DNA of 64,000 nt from Clavulina sp. PMI_390 (Eukaryota > Basidiomycota > Agaricomycetes > Cantharellales > Hydnaceae), in contig WIDE01000040.1 in NCBI GenBank assembly GCA_015039315.1, positions 73,108 through 137,107 on the forward strand, in the 5' to 3' direction. Under the pieces are notes generated by a model. It saw only the letters and a list, made by a program, of their open reading frames with translations. It did no database searches and had not been told where the DNA came from. Below, one piece after another: positions 34,418-45,674 of this stretch. The position numbers and the translations under genes are program-made. Each line of letters begins with the position of its first letter. Position 1 is the first letter of the stretch.

Positions 34418-35468
34418 CGCTGAACCCAATCACTGTTATGATTGCTTTTGTATCGTATTCCATGTATTTATTGGCCTAGATCCTGTTAGAGTAGTACGCT
34501 CGCAAGTCCACCAGCTCGCGTGCTCTTGAAATTTGGCCCATGCAGCTGTGCAAGTTGGCACCTTCAGCTATTGACAACAGTCAGATCGCTCACCATCAAT
34601 TCCCTGCCATTCCAGCGGAAGACATGAACGAAGCATGCGATCTTCAGCACCGAGTTCCTCGATCGTTCGGCTGTACTTTGGTGTACAGCTACAAACACTC
34701 GAATAATTGCTGCTGTGCTTTTTCTCTGCTTTCTTATTATAATTTTAATTGTCTCCTCTCTACCTATTGAGCCACGGTCAATGTGTTATCATGTTCTACA
34801 TCAGGTACCTCCAATCTTAGGGTGTTAACGTCAAGCCAGCACGACCAAAGCCAGCATTAGACAGCAACCAGCTCGATAAAAAAAAATGAGACAACTGAGG
34901 GCGTTGATGTCAAGCCCCGCCTCCCTATTTAAGCGATCCTGGAAGCAGAACTCATGCTCTAGGGCACAATGTTTAAGGAAATTGGAATAATGCCATACTA
35001 GCCGCGCGCTAGAGCCTACGAGCTGAATCCGCGGTGGTGTTGGTATTAATTTGCGGGAGGTTCCACTGGCATTGTCTCGGACTCACGTGATACGAAATCA
35101 ATCCCGTCATAGCCACACCTCTATTCTGGTGCAGGCTGGCGTTGGTTATCTCCTCGAGAGCGGCTACTGGACCGCTGGCAGATACGATCACTAAATCTTT
35201 CCGCGAATGAGTCGTTACGAGACGCATAAGCGGTCACAGGTCCCTTCCGTGATGGGCGAGGATTCGATCGCGCGGTATCGTCACCACATCGGATGTAACT
35301 CTACGGATCTACCGCTTTCCGCGATCTGTCGAGGTGGTAAGCATATAACAGGTTCATAGCTTTGGCTCAATTGCATACTCGCATCATAGTCTTCGCCCCC
35401 TCCTTCCGCCAAGTACAATTGCCCCCACTGGCAGTGAATTCGTTTGCTTTGTCACCGAGACCTCAGCT
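34418..35468. other. intergenic region between F-box II-2 and II-3
   Basis: No gene supported. A stretch at about 34518-34580 resembles an internal part of the F-box II-2 coding sequence (33887-33955; shared GGCACCTTCAG and ATTGAC), possibly a small fragment of another lost copy. An A-run lies at 34880-34888. Confidence 0.35.
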
Positions 35469-36733
35469 ATGTTGTTTCGCCCCTCGGTGCTGCTGCTACT
35501 GCTTCCCCGATCGCCTACTAGCCCCTCGCGCGTTCGAACCCTTCCTGTGCCTTTAACGCTGGGCGGAACTACTATCAAGGACCTACCTATAGAAGTATTG
35601 TTACTCATCGTGTCTCATATCCCCCGCAAGGATCTCGGGCTTCTGGCTCAGGTCGACCGCGATTTCAACTCTTTTCTTAGTCGTCAACTATGGAGTAAGT
35701 CCTCACTCAATCGTGGGTTTAGAGCGACTGCACGAAGCTGATAAGCAACCGTTGGGTAGCGTCTATTAAAATTGATCTTTTTGTCGATCCCGGAAGCACA
35801 TACACGACATTCACTCGCTTTCTGCAGTTTGCTACCCGCGATCCCCTTCGAGCACAAAACTTACGCGAATTGACTTTGATCATGAAACCTGGCCGATATC
35901 GTTCTACTCGACACTCAATCGGACAAGTCGCGAAGGCCCTCCAGCTTCTCCCAAACCTCCAGCAGCTACAGATCGAATATGAAGAATACGACCCCAACAT
36001 CTCGAAAATGCTCTGCCACCCTCCAGGCGATCAGCCATGGCCGTTCAAACTTCACACCTTTTCATACGAATTCAAATACTCTGAAGAAATCCTCCCGTTT
36101 CTTAGTCAACAGCCCTCTATTGAGGTCTGCAATCTCCTGCCTGTATTCACCTACGCGCGAATAAGATCTCCTCGTCTGGACAAGGAGTTGCAGGACGTGA
36201 TACTCCCTAATATCCGCCAAGTCGCTTGCTCATGGGAATGGGTGAACATTGTTTTCCTCGGTCGAGCGCTACTTTCGCTGGAATTTGACGTCACGCCTGA
36301 CCTGCTGAAGAAAGCAGAGCAAGTTTCAGACCCCATCCAACCTGGGACTACTACAGCGGAGCAACTTCAAGTTTACATAACCCGCGATACTAATCTTCTC
36401 CATTTACTGCCTCGAGTTATTCAACACGAAGTCGGCGTACGGCTTCACGGCATTCGAACTCTCGTCTTGGAGGCGTACTCGGCACCTACACAATTCCTGG
36501 CTAACACTCTCACCGAGTGTTCCTCGTTCTCGGGGCTAGAAGAGCTTCACTGGTACTGGTTTTGCCCAGAGCTTGGTGATCATAGGCTTGACAAGATTGC
36601 AAAGCTCTGTGCTGCTCGAAACCAGAACCTTCAGCTTATAGAATTTGGCGCGTTTGGGAAGACTGCTCGCGCGCGGGACAGGAGGCGGGTGTGGAAGAGG
36701 GATCGCAAAAATGATTTATTCAGAGAGGTCTAG
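35469..36733 (+). CDS. F-box protein, array II member 3
   Basis: It starts at 35469 (MLFRPSVLLLLLPRSPTSPS); the first 15 residues are hydrophobic but differ from member 1 and are unlikely to be a signal peptide given the F-box that follows: TTIKDLPIEVLLLIVSHIPR, KDLGLLAQVDRDFNSFLSRQ, LW. One intron (donor after TGG-A near 35696, acceptor near 35759) joins TSIKIDLFVDPG. The repeat-like region matches member 1 throughout: LRELTLIMKPGRYRSTRHSI, ALQLLPNLQQLQI, EILPFLSQQPSIEVCN, LPNIRQVACSWEW, LLSLEFDVTPDLLKKA, VGVRLHGIRTLVLEA, LEELHWYWF, NQNLQLIEFG. It ends KNDLFREV at 36733. Intact. The promoter is not the duplicated one of members 1 and 2. Confidence 0.76.
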
Positions 36734-37129
36734 GTAGATTAACTTTACGTCCTTTACATTGTATCTCTTCTTCACTCGATAGTGCGCAATACGTAGCCCC
36801 TTACCGATGCGCCGTTGAAAGATTCTTGGGAGACTCCATGCATTGCCGAAATATATCAATCTAGTTGCAGCCCTCATAAATGTACATGGGTCTATGTTCA
36901 TCACAAGGATTATTGACAGTGTTACCTCGGCGGCTCCTGAAAACTTAATGTCCTGCGCACCGCTTATCCTTCTACTTCCTCCCGCTTCGGCATGGGTCTG
37001 GTGAAGGCTAGAGAGGAGATGATAGATCAAATCTGCTCATCCCAGTTTGACGGCTATATTGAAGCGAATAAATGTACACAGCGCGCTAACAAGCACAAAG
37101 GCATGGGCGCGCAATTACACTGAGTGTCG
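36734..37129. other. convergent intergenic region between F-box II-3 and the cyclophilin gene
   Basis: 3' flanks of two convergent genes; nothing else seen. Confidence 0.4.
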
Positions 37130-38799
37130 CTATCTTGAAGGGCGATCCCTGTCGCGGTGCCGTGGATGATCCCTATCCCTGTCTCTATCTCGATGAGAGT
37201 CCCTGTCCCTATTTCTGTCATCGCGACGATCGCGATCTCTGTCGCGCGAAGGAGGAGACCTCGACCGCCGTCGATCATCTCTCCTATAATCATCCCTCCT
37301 ACTATCATTCCGACTGCTACCTCCATGTCGAGACGATGACGCAGGGGCATCATCAAACACCATGTCGTAATCACCGCCTCGCCTCGCGCCCGGACTCGAG
37401 TCACGGTATCGGCGAGCAGCTTGGAGGTCGTTGCGCCCGCCAAAGCCAGAGCCGCCGCCTCCTCGACCCCGCCCACGACCACCTCCGCGACCAGAGAGAC
37501 CTTGTCCGGCACGAAGGGAAGCTTCGCCCCATGAGCCACCGATGCGAGCAACGGATTGCGAGCTAGTAACAAAGATGTGTTGTCAGTAACGAGGCGTAAG
37601 GGTCATGAAATGAGTGCTCACAAGTCAACCCATATCCGGCGATCGTCCACAAGGACGTTTTGCATTTTGAAGTAGGCCTATTATTTAATTGGTAGTCAGA
37701 CGTATGAAGAGTGAGTAGTGAGAGTGAAAAAGAATTCACGAACCTGCTCCGCCTCTTCCCGTTTGTCGAATTCAATGAAAGCATACTGGAGCGAGTCACC
37801 CGTCTTTTTATCTCGGATAACCTGACAGCTCATAATCGTCCCGAACCTCGAGAAAATCAACTCGAGATCCTCATCGCGGGTGACGCTGTTGAGCTTGCAC
37901 ACGAAGAGGACGTTCTCGGGTGGTCGCACGTTCGCGAAGGGAAGGTCGCCAACCATTTCGAGGGTGAGAGCTGAGGCTTTGGCAGCTTTTTCGCGTCGTT
38001 GCTTCTCGGCTTCGTCCTCGTCGAGCTCCTCCAGCGGGTCTTCATCATCTCGGATGCGGACGTGGTCCAGGTCCAGGTCTGGAGGACGAGTGGGAGAGGC
38101 GGGAGGTATAATGAGGGCCTCGGGATCTGGGAAAGGATCATCTGGGAGAGAAATATCGAGTCAGTGAATAAACCAGTATCGTGTTATGAGCTGCGCGAGA
38201 CATACCGAGGACAATGACATGTCGTATCCGGACATCCTTGAGAGGACGCCCTTGCGAGTCGACGTAGACCTCACTGAGCTTGTCGAGGACGTCCAATCCT
38301 TCAAGAACATGCCCAAAGACAGCGTGCTTCCCATCAAGATACTCAATGTTGTCGGCAAGAGTGATGAAGAACTGGCTACCGCAACCTCCCAGACTGTGAC
38401 CATCAGGAGAAGGCGCAATCGCCATAGAAACTGTTCCCTTTGCCTTGTGTTTGAGACGGGGCAATAGTTCGGGCATGAAGTATCGAGGTGGGCGTTGGCT
38501 CTCTGGAACACCAGCGGTCGGGGCCATGTACGATGCAGCACTCTCGCCACCAGTACCAGTGGCCGTAGGGTCACCTGCTTGCGCTATGAAGTCTTTGGAT
38601 ACTGTATATTCGGAGTTGATATCATTGAGTGAGGCATAAACACGCACAACGAGGAAGGCCACTCACCATTGAAGAAAGCATTGAGATTGTAGTAGTAGAC
38701 TTTACACAGTTTCAGAAAGTTTTCGCACGTCCTTGGGCATGCATCGACTTCGAGATCGATTACTATGTCCCCAAGCGACGTTTCAAACAGCACAGACAT
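37130..38799 (-). CDS. peptidyl-prolyl isomerase with RRM (PPIL4/Cyp6-like)
   Basis: Nuclear cyclophilin linked to spliceosomes in the family. It starts at 38799 ([20 protein letters not shown]). The cyclophilin domain spans the first exons: [18 protein letters not shown], then [70 protein letters not shown]. An acidic linker ([20 protein letters not shown]) leads to the [23 protein letters not shown] (RNP2 region), [20 protein letters not shown] (RNP1 region), [11 protein letters not shown], then [20 protein letters not shown]. The C-terminus is Gly/Arg-rich, then Arg-Asp/Arg-Ser repeats, ending RDRPSR. Domain order and tail match PPIL4. Several introns. The cyclophilin active site has the QxFIT-like FFIT but lacks the Phe-Arg pair of CypA, as is common in PPIL4. 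Confidence 0.9.
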
Positions 38800-39165
38800 G
38801 AAGTCCCCGGCTCAACAGAGGTTTGAGTCGGCTGAGCCCTAGTTGGGCAGCGTGGGAAACTAGCCAGACGGAACCGATAGGCCAAACAAACGTCGCGCCC
38901 AAGTTGTCCCAAATACAATTCTCGTCTTAAATCTCAATAAAGTGCATGCTCTTAGTTCTCGTGAGAACCCTTCAAAAGTCTAGATCCACCTCGTGAAACT
39001 CGCCCTGCATGACAACCTTATATGAAGCTTTTTACCCAGTGGCTTCATCGGCGCCGACCCCCGACTTTGAGAGTTCTTGCGCTCTGCCCACATAAACTCG
39101 GGTGCGGCTTGCCGATCACAAGGTAACACACGTCTCGGTGATACGTAAATCGATCACAGCAAAGG

Positions 39166-39172
39166 TATAAAG
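39166..39172 (+). promoter_or_regulatory. TATA box of the small secreted protein gene
   Basis: TATAAAG on the plus strand, about 80-86 bases upstream of the ATG at 39252. Confidence 0.5.
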
Positions 39173-39251
39173 CGAGGTGTCCGCCAAGCCTATCTAAAAG
39201 CTTAAGCAATCCCTCAAGCTTCTTCTTCAAGTCTTCGCTCAATCGAAAACC

Positions 39252-39771
39252 ATGTTGTCTCGCGTTCAAGCTGTCGTTTTGGCCTTTGCTGCTGTGGCCG
39301 GTGTTCAAGCCCAGCCGTAAGTAGTCCGCAATGTGCTGCACCCTCTCTGACCGGACTGACCTCACGACTACTCTCGACAACAGTAAATGCCCCATCACGG
39401 TGACTGACTTCTACTCCACGAGCACTTTCCTTTACCCATGCTGCACGACCACCACGACCATCGATGCCGGTGAGCGGTCCTCCCATGACTCCCTACCGTA
39501 GAATTGTGATAATTGACCAACTGTCCTGAAATTCTTAGTCACGACCTACACCCCCACTACCTGGGTCACCGTCTATCCCACCACAACAGCCATTGCTGGC
39601 CGTGCTCTCAAAGCTCGCGAGAGCCCTTGCACCATCCCTCCCGTAACTACAAGCGTAGTTGCCCAAACGGCCGCGCCAAACCCGTCGTCCACCTGGACCG
39701 TGACGGCGTATAGCAGCACAGTCACTGCCACACCTCCCGTTACCAAAACGACCACTGTATCCTCCTTCTAA
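39252..39771 (+). CDS. small secreted Thr/Ser-rich protein
   Basis: It starts at 39252. The signal peptide MLSRVQAVVLAFAAVAGVQA is followed by QP. Two short introns (39318-39384 and about 39470-39538) join cleanly in phase, giving about 127 residues. The mature part begins KCPITVTDFYSTSTFLYPCC and is dominated by Thr, Val and Pro (VTTYTPTTWVTVYPTTTAIA), with one further Cys in ESPCTIPPV, four Cys in all. It ends VTKTTTVSSF at the TAA at 39771. The Thr-rich composition suggests heavy O-mannosylation, as in cell-wall-associated proteins. No hydrophobic C-terminus for a GPI anchor. No family recognised. The spliced, in-frame model and the TATA box make it a likely real gene. Confidence 0.7.
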
Positions 39772-41270
39772 AGGATAGATGATAGAGTTGAGATTTTACG
39801 TGATGACTACCCAACTTTGAATGACGATTCATCGGTGTAGAGGCGGAGTAGCGGACGATACTTTCTACATGCACATAGATCGACTGGGAAACAATGTGAT
39901 TGAACCATGTGTGAAAAGCCGAAGTTTGGAACGATCGGACATAAACAGTATGAACTATTGGCTTGACTCGAAGGTCGGCGGAGAAAGATTCAAGGAAAAG
40001 CAAAGCATTGAGCTGCGACTCTGAACATAATGTATGAATTGTTTGATAGAAGCACACACAATCTAGAATCCCGACACGCCCATGTGCCTGATTAACGAGC
40101 CTCTCCTGAGCCAATTCTGGTACGTACAGACGCGAAGCATAAATTACCACTCGGCTGGAACGCAAGACGTAAGGAGATTATGAGTATATGCCGCGATTCG
40201 CCCATGGTTCTCATCCAACGGTTGTGTAACCCTCTAGACAACTGCCAAGACGGCAACGATAAAGTGTTATGAATATGGAGGCTCGGGCAGACTCTATTAT
40301 CTGTCAGGAGACGGACCAGAAGGCTATGTAGGTACTCACGGAAGGTGTGGATAGGTTGAATGTGCGCGGGAGGTTTAGGGATTGAGGAAATATCCTATGA
40401 CAACGATGTCTCCATAAGTCCATGGGACGGGAAGAGGATTGCGTCAGCGCCGGTGTTGAGGTAGATAGAGAATACAAGGGCAGCGGGACTCACATGGGAG
40501 CTGAGGCTCCCTCAGCAGATAGAAAGTACTATCGAGGGTTCATCAGGCTATAGGTTTCGTCAAATGGAACTAGGCGACACAGATGAATAAAGCTATGCGA
40601 ACGAATAGTTCAGTCGGTGTCGGGGAGGTAAAGCAAGTGGCAACATGCCGCAATGCGATGGCGCTACGATGGATCGAAGACTGGCCCACCCAACCACCCG
40701 CCAAGCGCTTGATGCGACTTGGTGCCAGCCCCGATCCCACGCCGTACCTAGATGACGGCCCAGAAGCTAAGTTAAGAGAGAAGACTAGTTCGATGGCAGA
40801 GCCTGTAGGGTGGAAGAACAGTGCAGGAGCAGCCAGAGTGTATCAGGGGACCGCCAATCGCCTCAGGTATAATCCATCAAAGTGAGAGAAAACGGAGGGT
40901 GCATTTGACATCAGGAGTTGAGTTAAGAGATTCGAGATGGCTGACGAGAGCGACACTGAAAGAGAAGGAAGGCAAGCTAGGGGGGAAATCGTGTATCGGG
41001 CAGACGGATCAGAAGCGTAGCAGACAGTTTTCCCGGTTCATAGTAGGTAAGCTCGGCAAGTAATTAGACAAGGAGTGGCAGCTTTGAGAAATAGTCGTTT
41101 ATGAGGACGGAATGAGGTTAGAGACACAAGAGCGCAGCACAGATCGAGGAGACACAGTGTCCAAGGCGTCGTCAGTAGTCCAAAGAACCTCAACATAGTC
41201 TCGAAGATCAGATAGCCGGTTTACGATCAACCCAGGGATTGCGAAATATATCTGAAGCTTTTATTGACAG
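39772..41270. other. 1.5 kb gene-poor region
   Basis: Open frames here overlap on both strands without introns or recognisable domains. I see no supported gene. The left end is the 3' flank of the small secreted protein gene. Confidence 0.4.
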
Positions 41271-41320
41271 TGGTACAGGAAAGATAGACACCAGAGCTCA
41301 CGTAGAGTGGTCACCTTGAA

Positions 41321-41515
41321 TCAACCCCTCTTCGAGATAGACATCAAGCGAGTGAGACAATCCCGAGCCATAGAGCAGTGCAGGTAGCCAGGCGAATCGT
41401 CAGTTTTTAAGAAAAGCCAGCGGTAAAGTAGTGCAAGACCAGAGAGCAAGCCAGTAGACCGCAAACAAGAATATTCCAGACAATTTCCAAGCACGAGATC
41501 GTCGAAGGCGTCCAT
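41321..41515 (-). CDS. possible 64-residue membrane protein behind an ATG-free spliced leader
   Basis: A minus-strand model rests on signals rather than homology. A TATAAAAA box lies at 41941-41948. A GTAAGT donor follows CAGCCAAG near 41870, with a TTACAG acceptor near 41794. There is no ATG in about 430 bases between the TATA box and 41515. The first ATG then opens a 64-residue frame (MDAFDDLVLGN...) containing a hydrophobic run STGLLSGLALLYRWLFL followed by KTDD, and ending SISKRG. AATAAA (minus strand) lies about 45 bases after the stop, at 41271-41276. No family recognised. It could equally be a non-coding transcript or the remnant of an LTR-type element, which would also show TATA and AATAAA signals. 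Confidence 0.35.
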   Translation of the reverse strand: MDAFDDLVLGNCLEYSCLRSTGLLSGLALLYRWLFLKTDDSPGYLHCSMARDCLTRLMSISKRG

Positions 41516-41940
41516 AGAGTAGAGACTGACAGGAAGAAACGAAACGTCGCCAGATGAGAGTCAAATTCGTCGCACAGACTAACCAGAGAAGGTTTTATAA
41601 AGTTCGAGTCGCCTCAGGTATTGACGCCACACACTAGTCGAAAGAACCAGCAATCAGCAAAGCCAACCGAACAGAATTCCAGGACGAGATCAAGCGAGAA
41701 CAGAATAAGAAGTAAGCTGGAGCGTGTTGATAGGACGAAGGGAGTCGAGTGGTCGAAGAACGTAGGCGTTGCCGAGAGACTGGAAGCAGAGCTGTAATAG
41801 GAGGGATTCGGGTTGACAGTGGTGACGAGAAATAGTTAGTTGAATGGGGCCAGAAAAGAGAAACTTACCTTGGCTGAGGTGAAGGAATCTAGGGAGAGGT
41901 GTAGATGGGGGTGAAGAAGCTGCCTATTGCGCAGGCTCTC

Positions 41941-41948
41941 TTTTTATA
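41941..41948 (-). promoter_or_regulatory. TATA box, minus strand
   Basis: GGGGTATAAAAAG read on the minus strand, the same context as the SDR TATA boxes. It would drive transcription toward the 41321-41515 frame. Confidence 0.45.
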
Positions 41949-42009
41949 CCCCACCAGCGGTCAGACCACTTTGTACGACGCCACCAACCGCACTATGACT
42001 TTGTACGGG

Positions 42010-42031
42010 TTTTGTCCGCCAAAGGACAAAA
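42010..42031. repeat. perfect inverted repeat TTTTGTCC-gccaaa-GGACAAAA
   Basis: Eight-base perfect arms around a six-base centre, about 62 bases upstream of the minus-strand TATA box at 41941. Could be a binding site for a dimeric regulator. ACTTTGTACG occurs twice just beside it (around 41970 and 41998). Confidence 0.5.
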
Positions 42032-42732
42032 TGACATACAAATTACATAGAGGAGACAAAGAGGCGCTACGGCGTTACGGGCTTCAGGTCACCTCAAGGG
42101 GACGGCCACGTGTAGCCGCTTTGTCTGCTCTGTGGTCGAGGTTCCTTGGGTGTGGCGTCAAGTTAACTGGACCCTGTCAGATGATATGTAGCAACTCAGC
42201 TGGCACAGAAAGGAGGGGGATATTAATCGGTTAATTAGAACTGGCTTTGAACGATCTTGATCACTGGCCTGGACGTTCACGCAAGCATTGGTGGCCAAAG
42301 GAGGAGAATGAGGATATCAGTATGTACTGACAGCACGGGAATCGTGGAGCAGTGACGCAAGAGAACACGCAAGACGCATCGGTAATTTCTGTAATTCTTT
42401 GGATTCACATTTACATTCGACACGTGCAATGATGATACGGGACGAGGACCCTGAATCGTGTGGCTGCCATTGACATGGACGACATACGATACAATATCTA
42501 TCTTTGCTGGAGCCACGGAACATCTTTCATGCTACGTCTCGCACACTTTCTCTAGTTCTTCGCTGAATGAGATCTAGCAGGTTACAGGTAGCCATCTGAA
42601 ATTTAGAGTGCTGCGACATTTGGTGAGACGAAGCATGACACAAGGAACAAGGACATCTTGGGTTAAGCATGCAGTCTTCGCCATCAAAGCCGGACCACAG
42701 CCTTATTTCATACAACTTGTAAATATCCAATC

Positions 42733-45452
42733 ATGAGCAAGGAGTTCTGGCTGTTGCTGCGTAGCGATGGGGGACGAAGAGCGCCGGTGTTTACACCTGT
42801 TTACCTGCTCCCATTAACAATCGCCAGCCCCCCATCCGGCGGAGATGCCCGTGAACCTGAATTGATGTCTGATACTATTCTCTATTTCTTCGAACTTCTG
42901 CAAGGATATACGGCCCTCGTTTTCTCCTTGTTTCTCCCAAATCCTTCTGCCGCCTGGGCTCGGTCACAAGCGCATGAGTGGGGCATCATGTTTGTTATCA
43001 ACTGGGTATATAACCAACTGTCGCCATCGACGCAATCGATTGCGGACGACTCAGAATACTCTTCTGGGCGACACAGCTCGAAAGGTCGCTCAAAATCATC
43101 CAAATCCTCGGAGGCAGGCGCGCATGTACCTGAAGCTGACGAAGGTGTGGCCATTGAGCTTCGCAGGTTGCAGCACCCATTCTCATCTTTCCAAACTTTT
43201 TATTTCTGCTCATATAGGCGTCAAGGATGGATATTACGCTGGTCTCGTCAACATTTCGGGCACATACTGCTTTATGAACTCAGTTCTGCAAGTACGCGTC
43301 ACATCCCACGCTCCAAACTCATGTATTAACGCTCCGGCCTATCAAACAACAGTCATTTGCATCCCTCAACTACCTCATACCATATCTCGATGCCGTAGAA
43401 CGCAAGGCAGAGCAGTTCGATGTACCCACCCCTGTCATTGACACCCTTAAGGAGGTCCTGACGAGTAAGCCACATCATAATGATCCGCCCACACGCCAAA
43501 ACCAATTTTTTTTTCGTATAATAGCCCTCAATACCCCACATTCTCGACGAACCTCGGTTAGACCTATTAAGATGATTGAAGCTCTCTCGGCCCCTGCACG
43601 CGATGGTTCCAGCAAATCCCTTCTGTTTTCATCACGCGAACACCAGGACGCTCAGGAGCTCTTTCAGCTGCTGTCGAGCCTCATCAAGGACGAAGCCACT
43701 GCGGTGGACAAGGATGCAGAGCAGGCGTTCGTTGGTCTTGGTATTGCCCTCTCGCACGTGAAAGGCAAGCTGGACGAGGTAGGAAAGGGGATGTTTGACG
43801 GTCTCACTGCAAACCGCCGGAGCTGTGTCGTCTGTGGATATACAGAAGCAGTCATGCACTTTGGATTCGACAATGTTCAGCTCTCGCTTCCATTTGCAGT
43901 AAGTAGATATCCCCCAACTCGTATTTGTGATTGCCTTGCTGACAGCGCGCTATAGGGGAAGGTATCCCTCGAGGACGTTCTCCACGAGATGACAAAAATC
44001 GAGGTCCTAACTGACTGTATGTGCCGCAAATGCTCCCTTGTGGCCACCGAACGTCGGTTGGAAGAAGAGATTCAGCGGCTGACATCTGAGGAGCCCAGCT
44101 CGGCTGATACCCCCGTCAGTCAATCAAGAAAGAAGCGAATAAAAGAGACGAAAAAGCTCCAATCCCGCGTTGCCGCACTCATTAAGGAGGGTAGAATAGA
44201 GGAGGATGTCAAAGGGCTGAAGATTGAGCGCACGCTAAGTCGAGCGAGCACAAAGCAAGTCATGCTTGCGCGTGCCCCTCCTGTCCTCGTTCTTCACCTA
44301 AATCGGTCATCATTCTGGGGACACTCTGCATCGAAGAACACAACTGCCGTAGTTTATCCCGAACTCCTTGATCTCACTCCCTTTACAACCTCTGGACAGC
44401 TTTCCACCTCACCCTCTGCTCCTATATCGTCAACTGCTCCACCACCATCCGTTCTATCACATCTCGCCAAATCATCATCATCATCATCGCAATCATCCTC
44501 CTCTCCTGCCTCTCCCCGCGTCTACTACATCCTCCAGGCCATCGTTTGTCACTACGGCGGCCATGGCTTCGGGCATTACATTTGCTACCGCCGAAAACCA
44601 CGACCAATCGTCTCCTCATCATCACAGCCACGGTTCCGCCCACCAACGCTTCAGGATTTGAGTGATCCAGCATCAGGGAAAGGGTGGCTGAGGATATCCG
44701 ATGACTCAGTAGGCGAGGTTGGGATCAATACTGTCCTTGGGGATCAGAGCGGTGTGTTCCTCCTATTCTACGAGCGCGTAGCTCACCAGGAGGGGACATC
44801 GGTGCCTGCAGCCACCCGCAGGGTCTCTGTATCCCAAGCTGCGGCGACACCCCGAGCAAATGGTTCTGCGGTACCGATAGCTTCATCCTCGACATCATTG
44901 GCATCCATCCAATCAGCCTCCAGCTCTAGTGGGTCCAGTACAGCAACCATTGTCCCATCTACTAACTCCCACCGCAGCAGCACTGATCCTGGTGCCGTGC
45001 TAAAGCATGATTACCCTCCCACTGCTTCTCTCCCCTCTCGCCCCAGTACACCTCGTATCGTGCGCAGTGTCTCTGTAGGCTTGCAGCCGTTCTCCCGACC
45101 TGGGTCAAGGGCATCCACACCAAGCCTCATGAATGGTCCAGCTATGCTTAGTCGCTCGTCAACGCTGAGCGAGGTACCTATGCATCGGTTGGCCGTCACC
45201 ACAGCCGAGGAGTCGACTGATTCTCCCGATACTCCCACTACTGCAACTTCACCGGCTGAGCCGAAGATGAACGGCGGGGCGATACATGAGGAAGCGGATG
45301 CCAAGCCGGAAGCTGCAGTACTAGATGCGAGCGGCAAGCCTGCAAGCCCAGTTGATGACCGAGCAGCTACTGCTAGTCCGACTTCCGCTTCGACAACTTC
45401 TCATTCAACTTCCCCATCGAAGAAAAAGAAGAAGAAATCTGGAAAGAAGTAA
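42733..45452 (+). CDS. ubiquitin-specific protease (USP, Ubp1/USP30-like)
   Basis: Cysteine protease that removes ubiquitin. It starts at 42733 (an in-frame ATG at about 42865, MSDTILYFFELLQGYTALVF, is also plausible). The hydrophobic TALVFSLFLP segment near the N-terminus may anchor it to a membrane. Exon 1 ends EADEG; the intron 43145-43217 joins VKDGYYAGLVN. The Cys box is NISGTYCFMNSVLQ (catalytic TGC at 43268-43270), then SFASLNYLIPYLDAVE. QDAQELFQLLSSL, a Zn-ribbon pair (SCVVCGY and CMCRKC), RAPPVLVLHLNRSSFWG, the His box VCHYGGHGFGHYICYR, and WLRISDDSV follow in USP order, closing with GVFLLFYERV. The last 200 residues are Ser/Thr/Pro-rich and end in a Lys run (SKKKKKKSGKK). About five introns, all in the first half. 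Confidence 0.88.
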
Positions 45453-45674
45453 GAGAAGAGCGTTTCAAGTAGAGGCGTGCAGGAGGTTTATTTAGGGCAG
45501 ATTTTCGGACGCGGGCTGTGGATTTTTTTTTTGCTTTCGCATGTGCTTTCATTTGATTTTTCGTTGTAGGGGCATAGCGCCCTGGTGCAATGAGGGTATT
45601 GATACGATAAGATTCTCGACTTAGTATAGTCTAATATATCGCAAATTCACTATCTAGACCCAGCATTAGACTCT

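Noticed and set aside
40583..41063. Plus-strand frames in the gene-poor region
   Set aside because: No conserved residues; they run opposite to the only coherent promoter signals nearby.
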